A stretch of DNA of 64,000 nucleotides from Phoronis australis. Taxonomy: Eukaryota > Phoronida > Phoronidae. The stretch is taken from NCBI GenBank assembly GCA_002633005.1, contig NMRA01000441.1, positions 141,995 to 205,994 on the forward strand, given 5' to 3'. The number at the start of each line of letters is the position of its first letter. The stretch's first letter is position 1. Below, piece by piece: positions 36,401 to 46,899 of the stretch. A program made the translations under genes and the position numbers. Under the pieces are notes generated by a model. That model was not told the origin of the DNA, searched no databases, and was given only the letters and a program-made list of their open reading frames with translations.

Positions 36401-37639
36401 AACTTTGAAACAAAACGCACTACTACTCCTCAATATTTCCGTTCCATTAGTTTTCAAGGGGTCAATTTAAAAACATTGATGAGAAACATTTCATTCATTA
36501 AAATGATACTGTATGACTTAAGTTTATTAACAGACATCAACTACGACTAGATCTCTAATATCTTTGAAACAAAATACTGCTCTTTGAATCAGACAACACT
36601 CAAATATTGGATATCTCCTTCAAAGGCTTCCGATAAGTTGGCATTAGTGAGTCTAACGTTTAGTTGGGTGAGCTAACGGCTGATCCCTGAACTACTAGAA
36701 TCCGCTCTGAGGAAGCGTTTTAGTTGAATAAAATGTTCGCCTCTCAATCAGTGGAGGTACAGGAAGTATTTAACAGGTTACAGAACCAATTTTGAATTAG
36801 ATTATAAAAACATGACTAAGTTTCTGTTTATAAAACCAATGTCGATACAAAGAAACTGTCTGCCGCTTCTGAACACAATATTTTGATCAACTGTGTAATT
36901 TTGTTTTGTTGACGCTATTTGGCTAACCTGGTGACACGTGTTTGTCAAACTTTTAATATATTCCGGGCCATGTTCTACGTCATCACACTTAATCGCAACG
37001 CAATGGATGTATTTGATTCATTTCACCGGTTCCACCGGGTCATTGCAAGCGGCTAAGATATCTGATAATTCTGTCAGCCGGAACCGACTAAGTGAAACAA
37101 GAGCAGTCAACTTAGCATGAAAAGCCAAATATGTATGTAATTGCAATTATGGGTCAAGACGGGCAGCGCGTTTCATGGCGGACTTCTTTTATAGAACGGA
37201 AACGGAGAATTTTAGACATTCCAACCTCATTGGCTAGTCATTTGTGCCAAAAGTTCCGTCGTTAGATTACGCTGATAAAGTCTCGAGCATATATTTACGA
37301 AGCACTCCCCTGACTCTCGCGTGGTCTGGCGTGACATCTCGTTTTTACAGCAAACAAGTTGACGGTCTACCCTGACGTGCGTTCCGTACAATGCAGCAGG
37401 GCCGTAGGAAGCAGGAGGCCGGGGGAGGGGGGAGGCACGGGCCGCCCAAAAAATTTCGGATGTCAGGCTTAAACCGTGGCAACCGACATAGGGGTGGGGC
37501 CGGGGACAGTCGAGAAAAGAAAGACTGCGAAATACGGATAAGAGAGAAAGTTCAAGAGAACGTTTATCTGCAACTCTGCATCAGTGCATGTTTTAACTTT
37601 TGAGGACACTGGCCAGGACATTGTCGTTAAGGTCTCCGC

Positions 37640-37722
37640 TTTTCCAGTTTGCACAAAAGTAACAGAGAAATTGACAAAAATAATTTGCGTTCGTTTCGAG
37701 TACAAAGATTAGATTCCGGCCA
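37640..37722. repeat. Solitary GGTCTC-type MITE end
   Basis: CGTTTCGAGTACAAAGATTA at about 37690 repeats the right end of 9542-9939 nearly exactly. The rest of the element is missing. Confidence 0.6.
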
Positions 37723-37779
37723 AGGTCTTGGCAGCTCCAACAGTTTGTTCCACAAGATATACAAAACCTGAGAATATGA

Positions 37780-38160
37780 ACAGTATACAAGGCCAAAGAC
37801 TTCAAAAATCTTGCACGAAGTCTATTGAAAATGATTCTAAAGTCAATTTTTCATCTTTTACGACAATCGAAGTGTGTTACTACGAACTGAGAGACCACGT
37901 GATCAAACTGTCAAAACTCTCAATAGTACAGCAATCAAGTGAAAATTGGGTGTCGACCAGTCTTTTTTTTCACAAATCCAAAGAGTTTGTTGGGTACCTG
38001 AATTTCCTCCTAAGTTTCAGATTCCCTCTTTTAATCAGTAAAGTTTAAGGAAAGTCACGTACGTACTACATAGAAAAAAGTGGATCAAGGAGTCACCAAC
38101 ACGCAATCTTTCACTCAGAACACACTCAGAAATCAAGCAAATCCCATTCGTAGACTTCAC
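37780..38160 (+). repeat. Dispersed repeat, copy 1
   Basis: It is colinear with 40625-41220. Shared landmarks are GGCCAAAGACTTCAAAAATC, AGTCTATTGA, TTTTACGAC, GTGTCGACCAGTC and CTCAGAACACACTCAGAAAT. It is not coding and its family is unknown. Confidence 0.6.
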
Positions 38161-39596
38161 ATATAGCACAAAAGTTAAAATACCCAACCAACCCAGTAAA
38201 CGCCAATTTTTAATGAAGTTGGGGGAGCTCAATTCAACTGTGGCTCAAAAAAGCTATAGAGCGCCACCCATACACGTTCCTTCGCAGCGTCCTTAAGTGG
38301 TAACAATGGCGCTGCAAATGCAACGGATCTACTTGAACCTCAGTATGCGCCCATAAAGTTCAAAAATCGTTGGCTGTGGAGGGTGAAACGCCTATCAGTT
38401 TCGCCACCATTGACTACACACGTCTTCGCGCAGACTTTAAATAAGTACCTCTCCCTTTGTGCACTCCATCACAGTTCGCGTTAAAAGCACCCATTCAATT
38501 TTTCCTGTACCATCTCGTTTCCTTCTTTTAATTTCTCCCACGAAAAAGACCTCCCAGGGTTAAACTTAGAAGTTTTTCAACATTACCGGTTTCCTCGAAA
38601 TAAACCCAGCAAACAAATGCGTACTGATACGTTATAGTGTTTGCAGTGAGTCAATGAGAGACTGCTTTGGACTTATCATTGACAATATCATAGATTAAAC
38701 CCCTCATCCATGATAACACCTATAGTTGAAGTAATGCGTTTTGGAACATATTAGACGAATACAGACAAAAACACACATGATCTGTGTAGAAATATGCAAA
38801 TTCAGTAAATAATTGATGAAACAGTTTTGAAGGGTTAGCATCTACATGTACAGTAACTGAGATCGCTTTTCGCTGACTCGTAGCACCCCGGCCATCCCGT
38901 GACCGAAAACACCGGAAGGGGATCGCAGACGAAATTTAGCGCAAACGATTACAGACGACAGTGATTTTCCCGGTAAGTTAAAATAGCCTTTTTTCTTAAC
39001 TAATTACTTATTTGCAACAACAGAGAAGGGTTAGGGATTAGTGCTTGCAGTGAATCATAATTTATGCAAGGCTTCTTATTTACTTTAATGAATTAAGACT
39101 TAATTATAGCGTTGGCTTTAGATCAAATGCATTGCGTGTAGTAAAATAGACAATTTATACTAATAGCTATTCTAACTCTTTAGGTAAAAGCTTTGTAAGT
39201 GATGATTTAAGAAATTGTTTGAGATATTTAGCAATATAAGCACCATCTTGTCTGTGATTGCGATCGTGAAGGACACATTAAATTATCAAAGACAATTCAA
39301 AGCAAAGCGATCGCGAACGAACTCTCTTTCATTCTGGTTTTCCAAAATAACCAATAAATTAGTTGATTAAATGATTTCGAATAAATTGACACCGTTCCCA
39401 TGGCAATCTAAAGTAACTTCAACGTTAAAATGAATTTGTCACCATCCTATTTTTCCATCATTTGTTGTACGCTGACAAATGAAAAACGTTCCATTTTTGT
39501 GAAAAAAACATTGATGGGATAAATGCATTTGAACAATTTGCTATACAGTTGAAATCCTGCCACAAGACGTCGTTTACTATGGTTACACTGACGTAA

Positions 39597-40009
39597 ATAA
39601 AGAGAGACTGCGGAAACTCATTTAGAAACAAGGCGGCATTGGACGACCACATGGCACTGAAGTATAACGAAGACATTGGCAAGATCTTTCAATACTCTGT
39701 GAATGGTTATGGAAAAACCTTCGATAGAGAAAAAAAAAACAAGTCCCAGTTCCATATGAATAATGCAAAGACTAAAGCGTATACCTGCATCGCCTGTGGT
39801 AGGAGTTGTCTTGAAAAAAGCGACACGAGATGACGGCCGTGATGAAGTCGATTTGCTGTGCTATTTGCGGAGAATACTAGAATGAGCAAGTTTGAAGTGA
39901 CACAGCATGTCGCAGCATGGCACAGCACGTCATGCCGTTTTCGTGTGGACGTGGAAAGACCTACAAAAAGTATGCGTTCCTGTACAGACACAAAAAGCAG
40001 CACGAGTGA
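39597..40009 (+). pseudogene. Degenerate C2H2 zinc-finger relic
   Basis: The first frame reads CGNSFRNKAALDDHMALK (39609 on), then GYGKTF..., then YTCIACGRSC and a TGA at 39831. Two bases out of frame, CCAICGEY and finally FSCGRGKTYKKYAFLYRHKKQ are read, ending at TGA 40007-40009. At least three or four finger-like units are visible, but several zinc cysteines and histidines are replaced and the frame is broken twice. It is probably a decayed multi-finger exon or retrocopy. No linker TGEKP survives. Confidence 0.5.
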
Positions 40010-40624
40010 AAATTAACAAACCAAGCAATGAGTTATTGTTAAGTTTAATCTACATTTTATTGTATGTTAAAACACTTACTGTATGCTAATTTACATCAGT
40101 GTCTTGCATGATTGCATTTGCTTTACGGTTCCAAGATTTTTTATTTTCCTGTAAGACAAATCTTAATTAGGATTGACCTTTTTCCGAACTAATTTATAAT
40201 GAAATCTATGTAGTACTTTAAGACATGCGAGTCAGTGGTTCCGCCATCTTGTTCAAACACATTTAAAAATCTAAATGGGATTTTTCATGTTTGTTCGAAC
40301 TTTTCATTTCCAAAATACAATGTTAACACATTTTAGATCATTAAATAGGTCGATTCAAGTCAAATGGGGCAAAAGGGTGATCTTGTTTTCATGTATTTTT
40401 CTGTAACAGTATGTCAGAATTCCTACCGTCTATTGAGCTAAGTGACATTAAGAACAACATTGTGACTACGTTCTGTAAAAATAACCACAGTACAGCATAT
40501 GGACTTGTCTATCTAACTTTTCGATATCACATCAAAACTCAACTTTGATCACGAACTGGAATAAGACACCATAACAAAATAGAGGAGTTCAAAGCATCTC
40601 AAAGCGAATTCAGCCTGAAAAAAT

Positions 40625-41220
40625 TAACAGTGTAATCGGCCAAACACTTCAAAAACCTTGCCTAAAGTCTATTGATACTGATTCCAAAATCAATTTCTCA
40701 CCTTTTACGACTACCGGAAGTGTAGCCAGATAGTTGAAAAAAACGAGCAAAAATACGCCAAATCGTCAGTTTTCACCCAAAGCCATCATTTGCATGCGAT
40801 TAATACAAAATGAGAGACATTGCATTCAGACTGCCAAAATTCTTCGCATTAGATAAATCGGGTGAAAAGTTGGTGTCGACCAGTCAGATTTTTCACAAAG
40901 TAAAAAGGGTAAATGAATTGCTTGCTAAACGTCAGCTTCCGCTTGCAAGAAGTACAGGCGTGCGTTCAGTAGACGTTAGGACCTACGCTAGGACCTAGCT
41001 GAAACCTAGTCAACGTCACGTGTTCTCATTTAAAATACATGGCAAAATCTCATGTAATCTCGCGAAGTCTTGCTTTTTAGCGAGGTCCTAGCGTTACTGA
41101 ACGGGAGTCAGGTTCAAGAAAAGCCATGGCTGAGCATAAAGTGGGTCAAGGGGTCAACACCTGACAATCTTTCGCTCAGAACAGATTCAAAAATCAAGCA
41201 AGTGTCATTTCACACATTTT
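40625..41220 (+). repeat. Dispersed repeat, copy 2, interrupted by a MITE
   Basis: It is colinear with 37780-38160 (GGCCAAACACTTCAAAAACC, GTGTCGACCAGTC, CTCAGAACAGATTCAAAAAT) and is split by the 131-base MITE at 40973-41103. Confidence 0.6.
40973..41103 (-). mobile_element. CGTTCAGTA-type MITE inside a larger dispersed repeat
   Basis: The ends CGTTCAGTAGACGTTAGG and GCGTTACTGAACG are inverted repeats. The 131-base unit interrupts a dispersed repeat that is colinear with 37780-38160. The reverse complement matches 55051-55170. Confidence 0.65.
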
Positions 41221-41920
41221 CATTTTTTCGAGTTCCTCGCGCCAAATTTCGTCTGCTGTCGCCTTCCACATTTCTCGATTGCGAGTTGGCAGGCGTGCTA
41301 GCCTAGGTCATCATCACCTGACATAGACAGATAGCGTTCTTTTCTCGCCTGGCACCACTTTTGATGTGCTGTCAATCATTACACAATTTCATCGCGCAAC
41401 GCGAGAGCAGTTTAATATTTCACAAAATCTGTATAACGCAAAAATTAAACTTACACATTTTTGTCTCTTTCCTTGTCAGGGACTTGCCCCTTTGAGACCC
41501 TGTTTGCGTAACAAAAGTGTCAAATATCTGTATTTGCTTTGATACGAAAAAAATGAAACAAACCTTAGCTATTGCAAACGTCCAATGTAGACCTAACTAA
41601 CGGATTCGTTTATTTGCCGGAAATTGTCAGGTTTCGTGCTGTGCTATCACTTCGATCATTACACATTTAGAATTATTTCAGACAGGCATATTAACGGGAA
41701 CAAAACAAATGACGAATGATAAACTTATTTTAGGAGATGTTAAGATCGTATTACTTGATCGCTGGTGTTATTATGAACTGGCGATAGCCAATACTCTTCA
41801 AAGCCTAATTCATTAATTAAGTTAATTTACTTTTTAACAAAAGAAAGCAATTTATCTTAAAGATTTTCTTTCCATTACATTCGCTAATTTAGTACACAGG
41901 ATGAGTTTCAAAGTCTAAAG

Positions 41921-42076
41921 CAGGGGCGGATCCAGGACTTTGAGTTAGGGGGAGCCAGAGCAGAGTATTAGCCAGGATTTTGAAAGTCAGACATTTGCAC
42001 CCCGAACTGACAAATGTATCTGGGAGAATTTTATGGGGGCATGGCTTCCTTGGCCCCCCCTCTAAATCCGCCATTG
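41921..42076. mobile_element. hAT-like MITE with CAGGGGCGGAT ends
   Basis: The left end CAGGGGCGGATCCAGGA and right end CTCTAAATCCGCCATTG are inverted repeats, of a kind widespread in animal genomes and usually assigned to hAT. The target duplication is not clear. Confidence 0.55.
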
Positions 42077-44284
42077 GAAAGATATCACTAAAATACAAAC
42101 ATTTCCTAACTTTCAGCGCTGTTTTGTTCGCCTTGTTTTACTATTAATCTTTTTGAATTATTTTTCAAAAACTGGGTGGGGATCCACCAAAACCTTCTTA
42201 AGCATGGCGGTAGTTAAGTGAATACCCATAATGCACTAGTCACCTGTCACTCACTATGGCGGCCATTTTAGGCGGTCATGCACGACCAAAAGTAAAAAAA
42301 AATTAAACAAAGGTTCATATCAGCATTTAAGTTCGAAAGTATTTGTAGTTGTGTTGAATGAGTCGGCTTAAGTATTGACTGAATGAACTTGCGTTAAAAT
42401 CCGTTTGATTAGGTCTTTAATTAAATGAAGCGGAAATTTATCTTTAAAACCTCCTTCATTGATCATTCCGCCTACGTTAGTTTCATTACAATCTGTACTA
42501 GGTCAGTTTGCAATCTATGGTGTCAGAAGATTGCCCTCTGCGGTGTTTTATTAAATTCCGAATAATGCACTTTGTTCACCACGTATCCCATAAGATTCCC
42601 AAGCGGTAAAAGGTTTTCGCACAGTGTATAGCAAAGGACTGGTGTCCAGAAAATGCACTCATACCTCAAATGACAATAGCTGCGTCGTTTGCTTACTTAG
42701 CAACAAGCTTGCTGGTTTCGTAAAGAGAGGATCATAAACGTAAGTAAACAGTTTTCAAATCAAAGTAAATGCATTTTGATTAACTATAGAAAAGGATTAG
42801 TTGTGTTTGCAGTTGCTCGACGTTTCTGGGTTTTTAGTACCAATGTGAGATAATTGTCCTTCTCTAAAACGGAATCCCTTGTTTAGCAACCCCGTAAGCA
42901 CAAAGTACATGGCGACTCGCGCCTACTTTCACAGTTAGTTATAACAACGAAATAAGCCCAAGGGCATAGTATGGTCCACAGAAACTGGATTTGAACTTTC
43001 GACGTTGAACTGAAATGTATTTTTGTTGTTAATTTTTTAAACACCATGCATAAATAGATTCCTAAACCATTCTTATTCAGTAACGATTTTAGGCGTAACG
43101 TTTAAAGCTGCATTGCGTCCCGTTTTGGAAACTAAAAAACCAAAATTGTATTAGGCCATTTAGTCTCATCAAATCGGCCTCAAAATATTCCTTACCGTAA
43201 TACTATTCTATTTCCGTTACGAACAAAAACACTGAACCCAAACCACCAACGAGTCAAGAAAACCTTTTGAGTTTATTAGGTTTGGCCAATCCTAAAGTTG
43301 CTTGTAACTTGAGTTGGTAACGGAAATGGAATTCTATCACGATAAGGAAAATTACTTGGCCGTTTTATGACAGTAAAACGCCAAATTTGATTTTCGTTTT
43401 TAAGTTGTCTAAACAGGGCGAAATCCATTTTTCGTCTTAGAGCATTCGGAGCATGTAATTTCAGCGACTGTTCAACTTCCTAATTTAATCAAAACCTTTT
43501 GACTTACGTTAGTCAATCAAAATTACATGACATCCTTTGATTATGTAGTTTTAATTTAGTCTAATGTTTAAACCATGTAAGCCGCAAAGAGATTCTACTT
43601 CTCTTCACATCCGTTGGAAGTAAGTCATTCGATAATGGAATGCTAATGCGGGCTCTCTAAAATGAATTGATAATTAACGGATACGGATCAATAAAAGCAA
43701 TTTGATCTATAACTCTTCCAATCGATTAAAATGTAATAATAGCATTTTCTGACATCACTTGGCAATTACTTATATATTTATGAAGCAATGTCCCCGTCAT
43801 TCAGTATCCTACGTTCAGACAGGCAACGCAGTAGCGTCATAAGGTAACTGTTACATTTTATGTTCCTCGTATGGGATGAATTTGTCTTCATTAAATCGTT
43901 ATGTTTGAATTAAGATTTTGATTTATAAAATGATGACATATTTATCAATTGATTTTAGAAAGTAACATACCTGACTCGTCTCTTAATTATTTAAATTGCT
44001 CTTTAAGATGAATTAAAACTTATAAGTAATTGGTTAACAGTACTCAACGCGTTGAATAACAAAGTAATAAGATATGGTTGAATATTTTAAAATAATGCTT
44101 TACTAACTGAAAATTGTTGCGGAGGCTTGAATAAAAGTTAAACCTTAAACCAATGAAATTATTTGAAATGAGTTTTTGTCATCAGGTTTACTAAGTTTGT
44201 TCAAACAAGCTTTTCGTTTTCATTCATAACAGGTTTATTTAATAATATTCTTTTAAGAGAATCTCATAATTTACAAACCCAAGC
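42077..44284. other. Intergenic, repeats only
   Basis: Apart from the foldback MITE at 43102-43437, nothing recognisable is present. Confidence 0.5.
43102..43437. mobile_element. TTAA-flanked foldback MITE, copy 2
   Basis: Same family as 12113-12418. The left TTAA is at 43102 followed by AGCTGCATTGCG. The inverted inner arms are ATATTCCTTACCGTAATACT and ATTCTATCACGATAAGGAAA, and the outer arm AACAGGGCGAAATCCA is on the right. The right TTAA is eroded (reads TTAG). Confidence 0.65.
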
Positions 44285-44713
44285 ATGCATTTTAATATAG
44301 TCCCGGCTTCTGTTGTAAGTGAAAGAGCAATCGTAAACATTTTCGCACAAGATTCAATTTTAGGATTTGGATACGGCACGTTTGGAACTTCAGAAAATGT
44401 AAGCACTGTGTCCGAGGCCAACTTTACTCGAAACTATTGCCCGAAATTTGAAAGTTTACACGATGCGTGCGCTACGCGACTGGTCAGTTTTAGAGTCAAC
44501 TGTAGAGGGGTAATTGATGGCCACGGAAACACGGGCCTTGTGTCTATTAGAAGTCTTTTCGTCGACTTCCATTGGGGCCCTATTAGGAAGATCACGTTAT
44601 GGCTTAGACCAAGAAATGTGTTCATTTCACATTTAGGAACACAGGGAATGAGGCAATGCCTTACTGGTGGCTACTTGAGGTATTTTTATGCGAATAGGCG
44701 ATCCTGGTGGTAG
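44285..44713 (+). CDS. Unassigned 142-codon ORF
   Basis: I do not recognise this protein. It is the longest plus-strand ORF outside known genes and elements after 14055-14543, and it has mixed, non-repetitive composition with six cysteines, ending in RRSWW. A possible donor GAG|GTATTT at 44678-44680 would end an exon after YLR. There is no signal peptide and no recognised motif. It may be chance; a first or internal exon of an unknown gene is the alternative. Confidence 0.2.
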   Translation: MHFNIVPASVVSERAIVNIFAQDSILGFGYGTFGTSENVSTVSEANFTRNYCPKFESLHDACATRLVSFRVNCRGVIDGHGNTGLVSIRSLFVDFHWGPIRKITLWLRPRNVFISHLGTQGMRQCLTGGYLRYFYANRRSWW

Positions 44714-46003
44714 TCAATGCGTAAAACACGTGATTAAATGTTTGGCGACTGATGTGTTTTTCAGAACTCTTGTCTAGGTCATTCGTTTTTACAACTTTTT
44801 AATGGGTGACAAATTAGGATTTGCTGTGTAATTGGTGCTATACTTAGGTTTCGGGCGACTCCGCGGTGACCTCGGTCGCTAATAAAACTAATGCCTCTAT
44901 GCAGTCGCAATTGCATTTTTACTGGAAAGGTATAAAAGTCTATAGACCGGGCAAAACGTCGGAAAAGGCATTGGTAATATGCTTTTGTAAGAAAACGTGC
45001 GTTGATACTACGTTGTGACTTGTCTTTGGACTTTCTATTATGGAAACAAGGTAATCGGTTCGATTTTCTCTAAGTCTATCTTTTGTTAATACCTCGTGTG
45101 AACTCTGGTACCCATTTAAAAAGCAACGCGTAAATCGTGTTCATGAGAAATTTTGTTTTCAGCAAGCGTGTGAAAACAGACTTCATCTGTATTTTCGAAT
45201 GTAACTCAATGATCGTGCTTGAATATTTTAGATTCTAAGCAATAAATTTAAATTAACACGCGTAATTAGGCCTCAGTTCAACGATAAGGATCGCATTTGA
45301 ATTGCATTATTGCAATTTACGGACGTAGACGATATTTTTGTCTTTTTAAGCCATGGTCAAGACAATAGGTCTCTGCGGTCTCTGGCCATGGTCACAAGTT
45401 GCCCCCAATGAATCCGTCAGGTCCCTTTAGGTCACGTTATCGCAAGTCGCACGTGCCTCATCATCGAGAAGTTAAGACCATTGTGTGGGAGGCAACTTTG
45501 CTTAGGCCCGAATGCTCATGATAAAGAAATCTAAAATGTAGGGTTAACTTTTCTCACCAATTGCCTTACGCATTGCCCCAAGAACAAAATCGCCCAATGG
45601 CAAAGTGTCATGACGTGTGGCCTCAATGCAATATGAGAAAAATACTACTTGTGGGAGAATTTCTTTCATGGAAAGGTTGTCCTTAACAGACTTAATTGTA
45701 GTAAAGAATCTGACAATATCTTCCAACGCCACGTGGTTGTTTTGTTGTTTACCGGAAACTCTAGGAGACAGTCTCTTATCATATCGCGGTTCAAGTTAGA
45801 AGCCACTGGTGCGTGGTGTTCACGAAAGTCACGCACCAACATTTCTGTAAAGATCATAATCACCACACAGTCAACACCGGTTGTGTGGTAAGACTCTCAA
45901 GGGGGTTCGTTGGTAATGGGAACTGACTGACTGGTACGTGTAGAAATAGACTTGAAATAATAACCATCCGTAAGAAATGTGTGGAAAGATCGACTTTTCA
46001 TGA

Positions 46004-46379
46004 GGGCCAGGGGTCTAATCTTCGTTCTCGAAATCGAAACCGTTATCATATTAGCATTTCTGGTTTTACTTTTATGCGAGCTCAAGGTAAGCATCAATCA
46101 TTTTGAAGTCGAGTACATTGTGGTTTATACACGTGAGTAGGCTTGTCTACGTTCGCACTTGATGACCCGTAGATTCGAGCCACCAACGAGGGAGACAAAA
46201 ACTCGAAAATTTGAGTTCCGACTTGAACTTTTAGCCTTAATGTTAGAGTCACTAAGTGCGAACTAGGATTAGACAGTTATTTGTGTAGGACATTATGTAC
46301 TCACACAAAAGTAGAACAGAAAATGCCAAAAATAGTTTAGAGTTCAATTTCCAGTAAAAACTAGACCCCAGACCCAGGG
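46004..46379. mobile_element. GGTCTC-type MITE copy
   Basis: It starts GCCAGGGGTCTAATCTTCGT and ends ACTAGACCCCAGACCCAGGG, inverted to each other, with internal ACTCGAAAATTTGAGTTC. Length is about 376 bases. It lies just upstream of the cysteine-rich peptide gene. Confidence 0.6.
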
Positions 46380-46641
46380 TTTTCAATTTTCAGATATAAT
46401 TTGTGAAACATGGTGACTTGCTCTTTTTGTGCTGTGATCAAATCTGGCACGATCCAGAGGAGTCTTCGGGTTACAGAATTGTAGACGTGATCAACAAGTG
46501 AGGCTTTGCATGTCCGAAGTGCCCTGAACCAAGATGTTTGGGGTCGTTTCTGGCCCAAGAAGATCAGGGAAAGATTGATCAAATATATAAAACTGGAATT
46601 TAATATTACGCCTTAAGTCATGTTTCATCTTTGTGTTCCAG

Positions 46642-46899
46642 ATGTCCAAAAGTCTGCGCATTTCGTTAGCAGTAGTTCTTCTTTACCTTTTCTGCGAGAC
46701 AAGCTGTCTTCCGGCGCGGCGGCAGTCGGTAGCCTGTGACCTCTCTGTGTCCAGACCGTCCTGTGTATGGGGATGTCTTCGTTGTGTCTCTTTTTACAAC
46801 CGAATGAACTACAACATGAGATCTTGCTGCGAGGAGTGCTCAAAGACACGTGCTTACTTAATAGATGACGGACCGGAAGTATGCAACCATCTGTACTGA
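46642..46899 (+). CDS. Secreted 8-cysteine peptide precursor, eclosion-hormone-like
   Basis: This is an 85-residue precursor. Residues 1-22 form a signal peptide (MSKSLRISLAVVLLYLF core). LPARR follows, with Arg-Arg at 26-27 as a likely prohormone cleavage site, leaving a 58-residue product that starts with Gln (possible pyroglutamate). Cysteines lie at 32, 41, 45, 48, 62, 63, 66 and 81. Six of them follow C-x3-C-x2-C-x13-C-x3-C-x14-C, close to the eclosion hormone pattern C-x3-C-x2-C-x12-C-x3-C-x10-C; the other two could form a fourth disulfide. A good acceptor (TTTGTGTTCCAG) sits directly before the ATG, so a 5' UTR exon probably lies upstream. I see that it is a secreted cysteine-rich peptide; the hormone family is inferred from spacing alone. 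An unrelated secreted cysteine-rich peptide is the main alternative. Confidence 0.6.
   Translation: MSKSLRISLAVVLLYLFCETSCLPARRQSVACDLSVSRPSCVWGCLRCVSFYNRMNYNMRSCCEECSKTRAYLIDDGPEVCNHLY

Larger units (their letters stand above)
33673..39596. other. Intergenic, repeats only
   Basis: It contains MITE copies (36016-36400, 37640-37722) and the dispersed repeat at 37780-38160. No exon was recognised on either strand. Confidence 0.5.
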
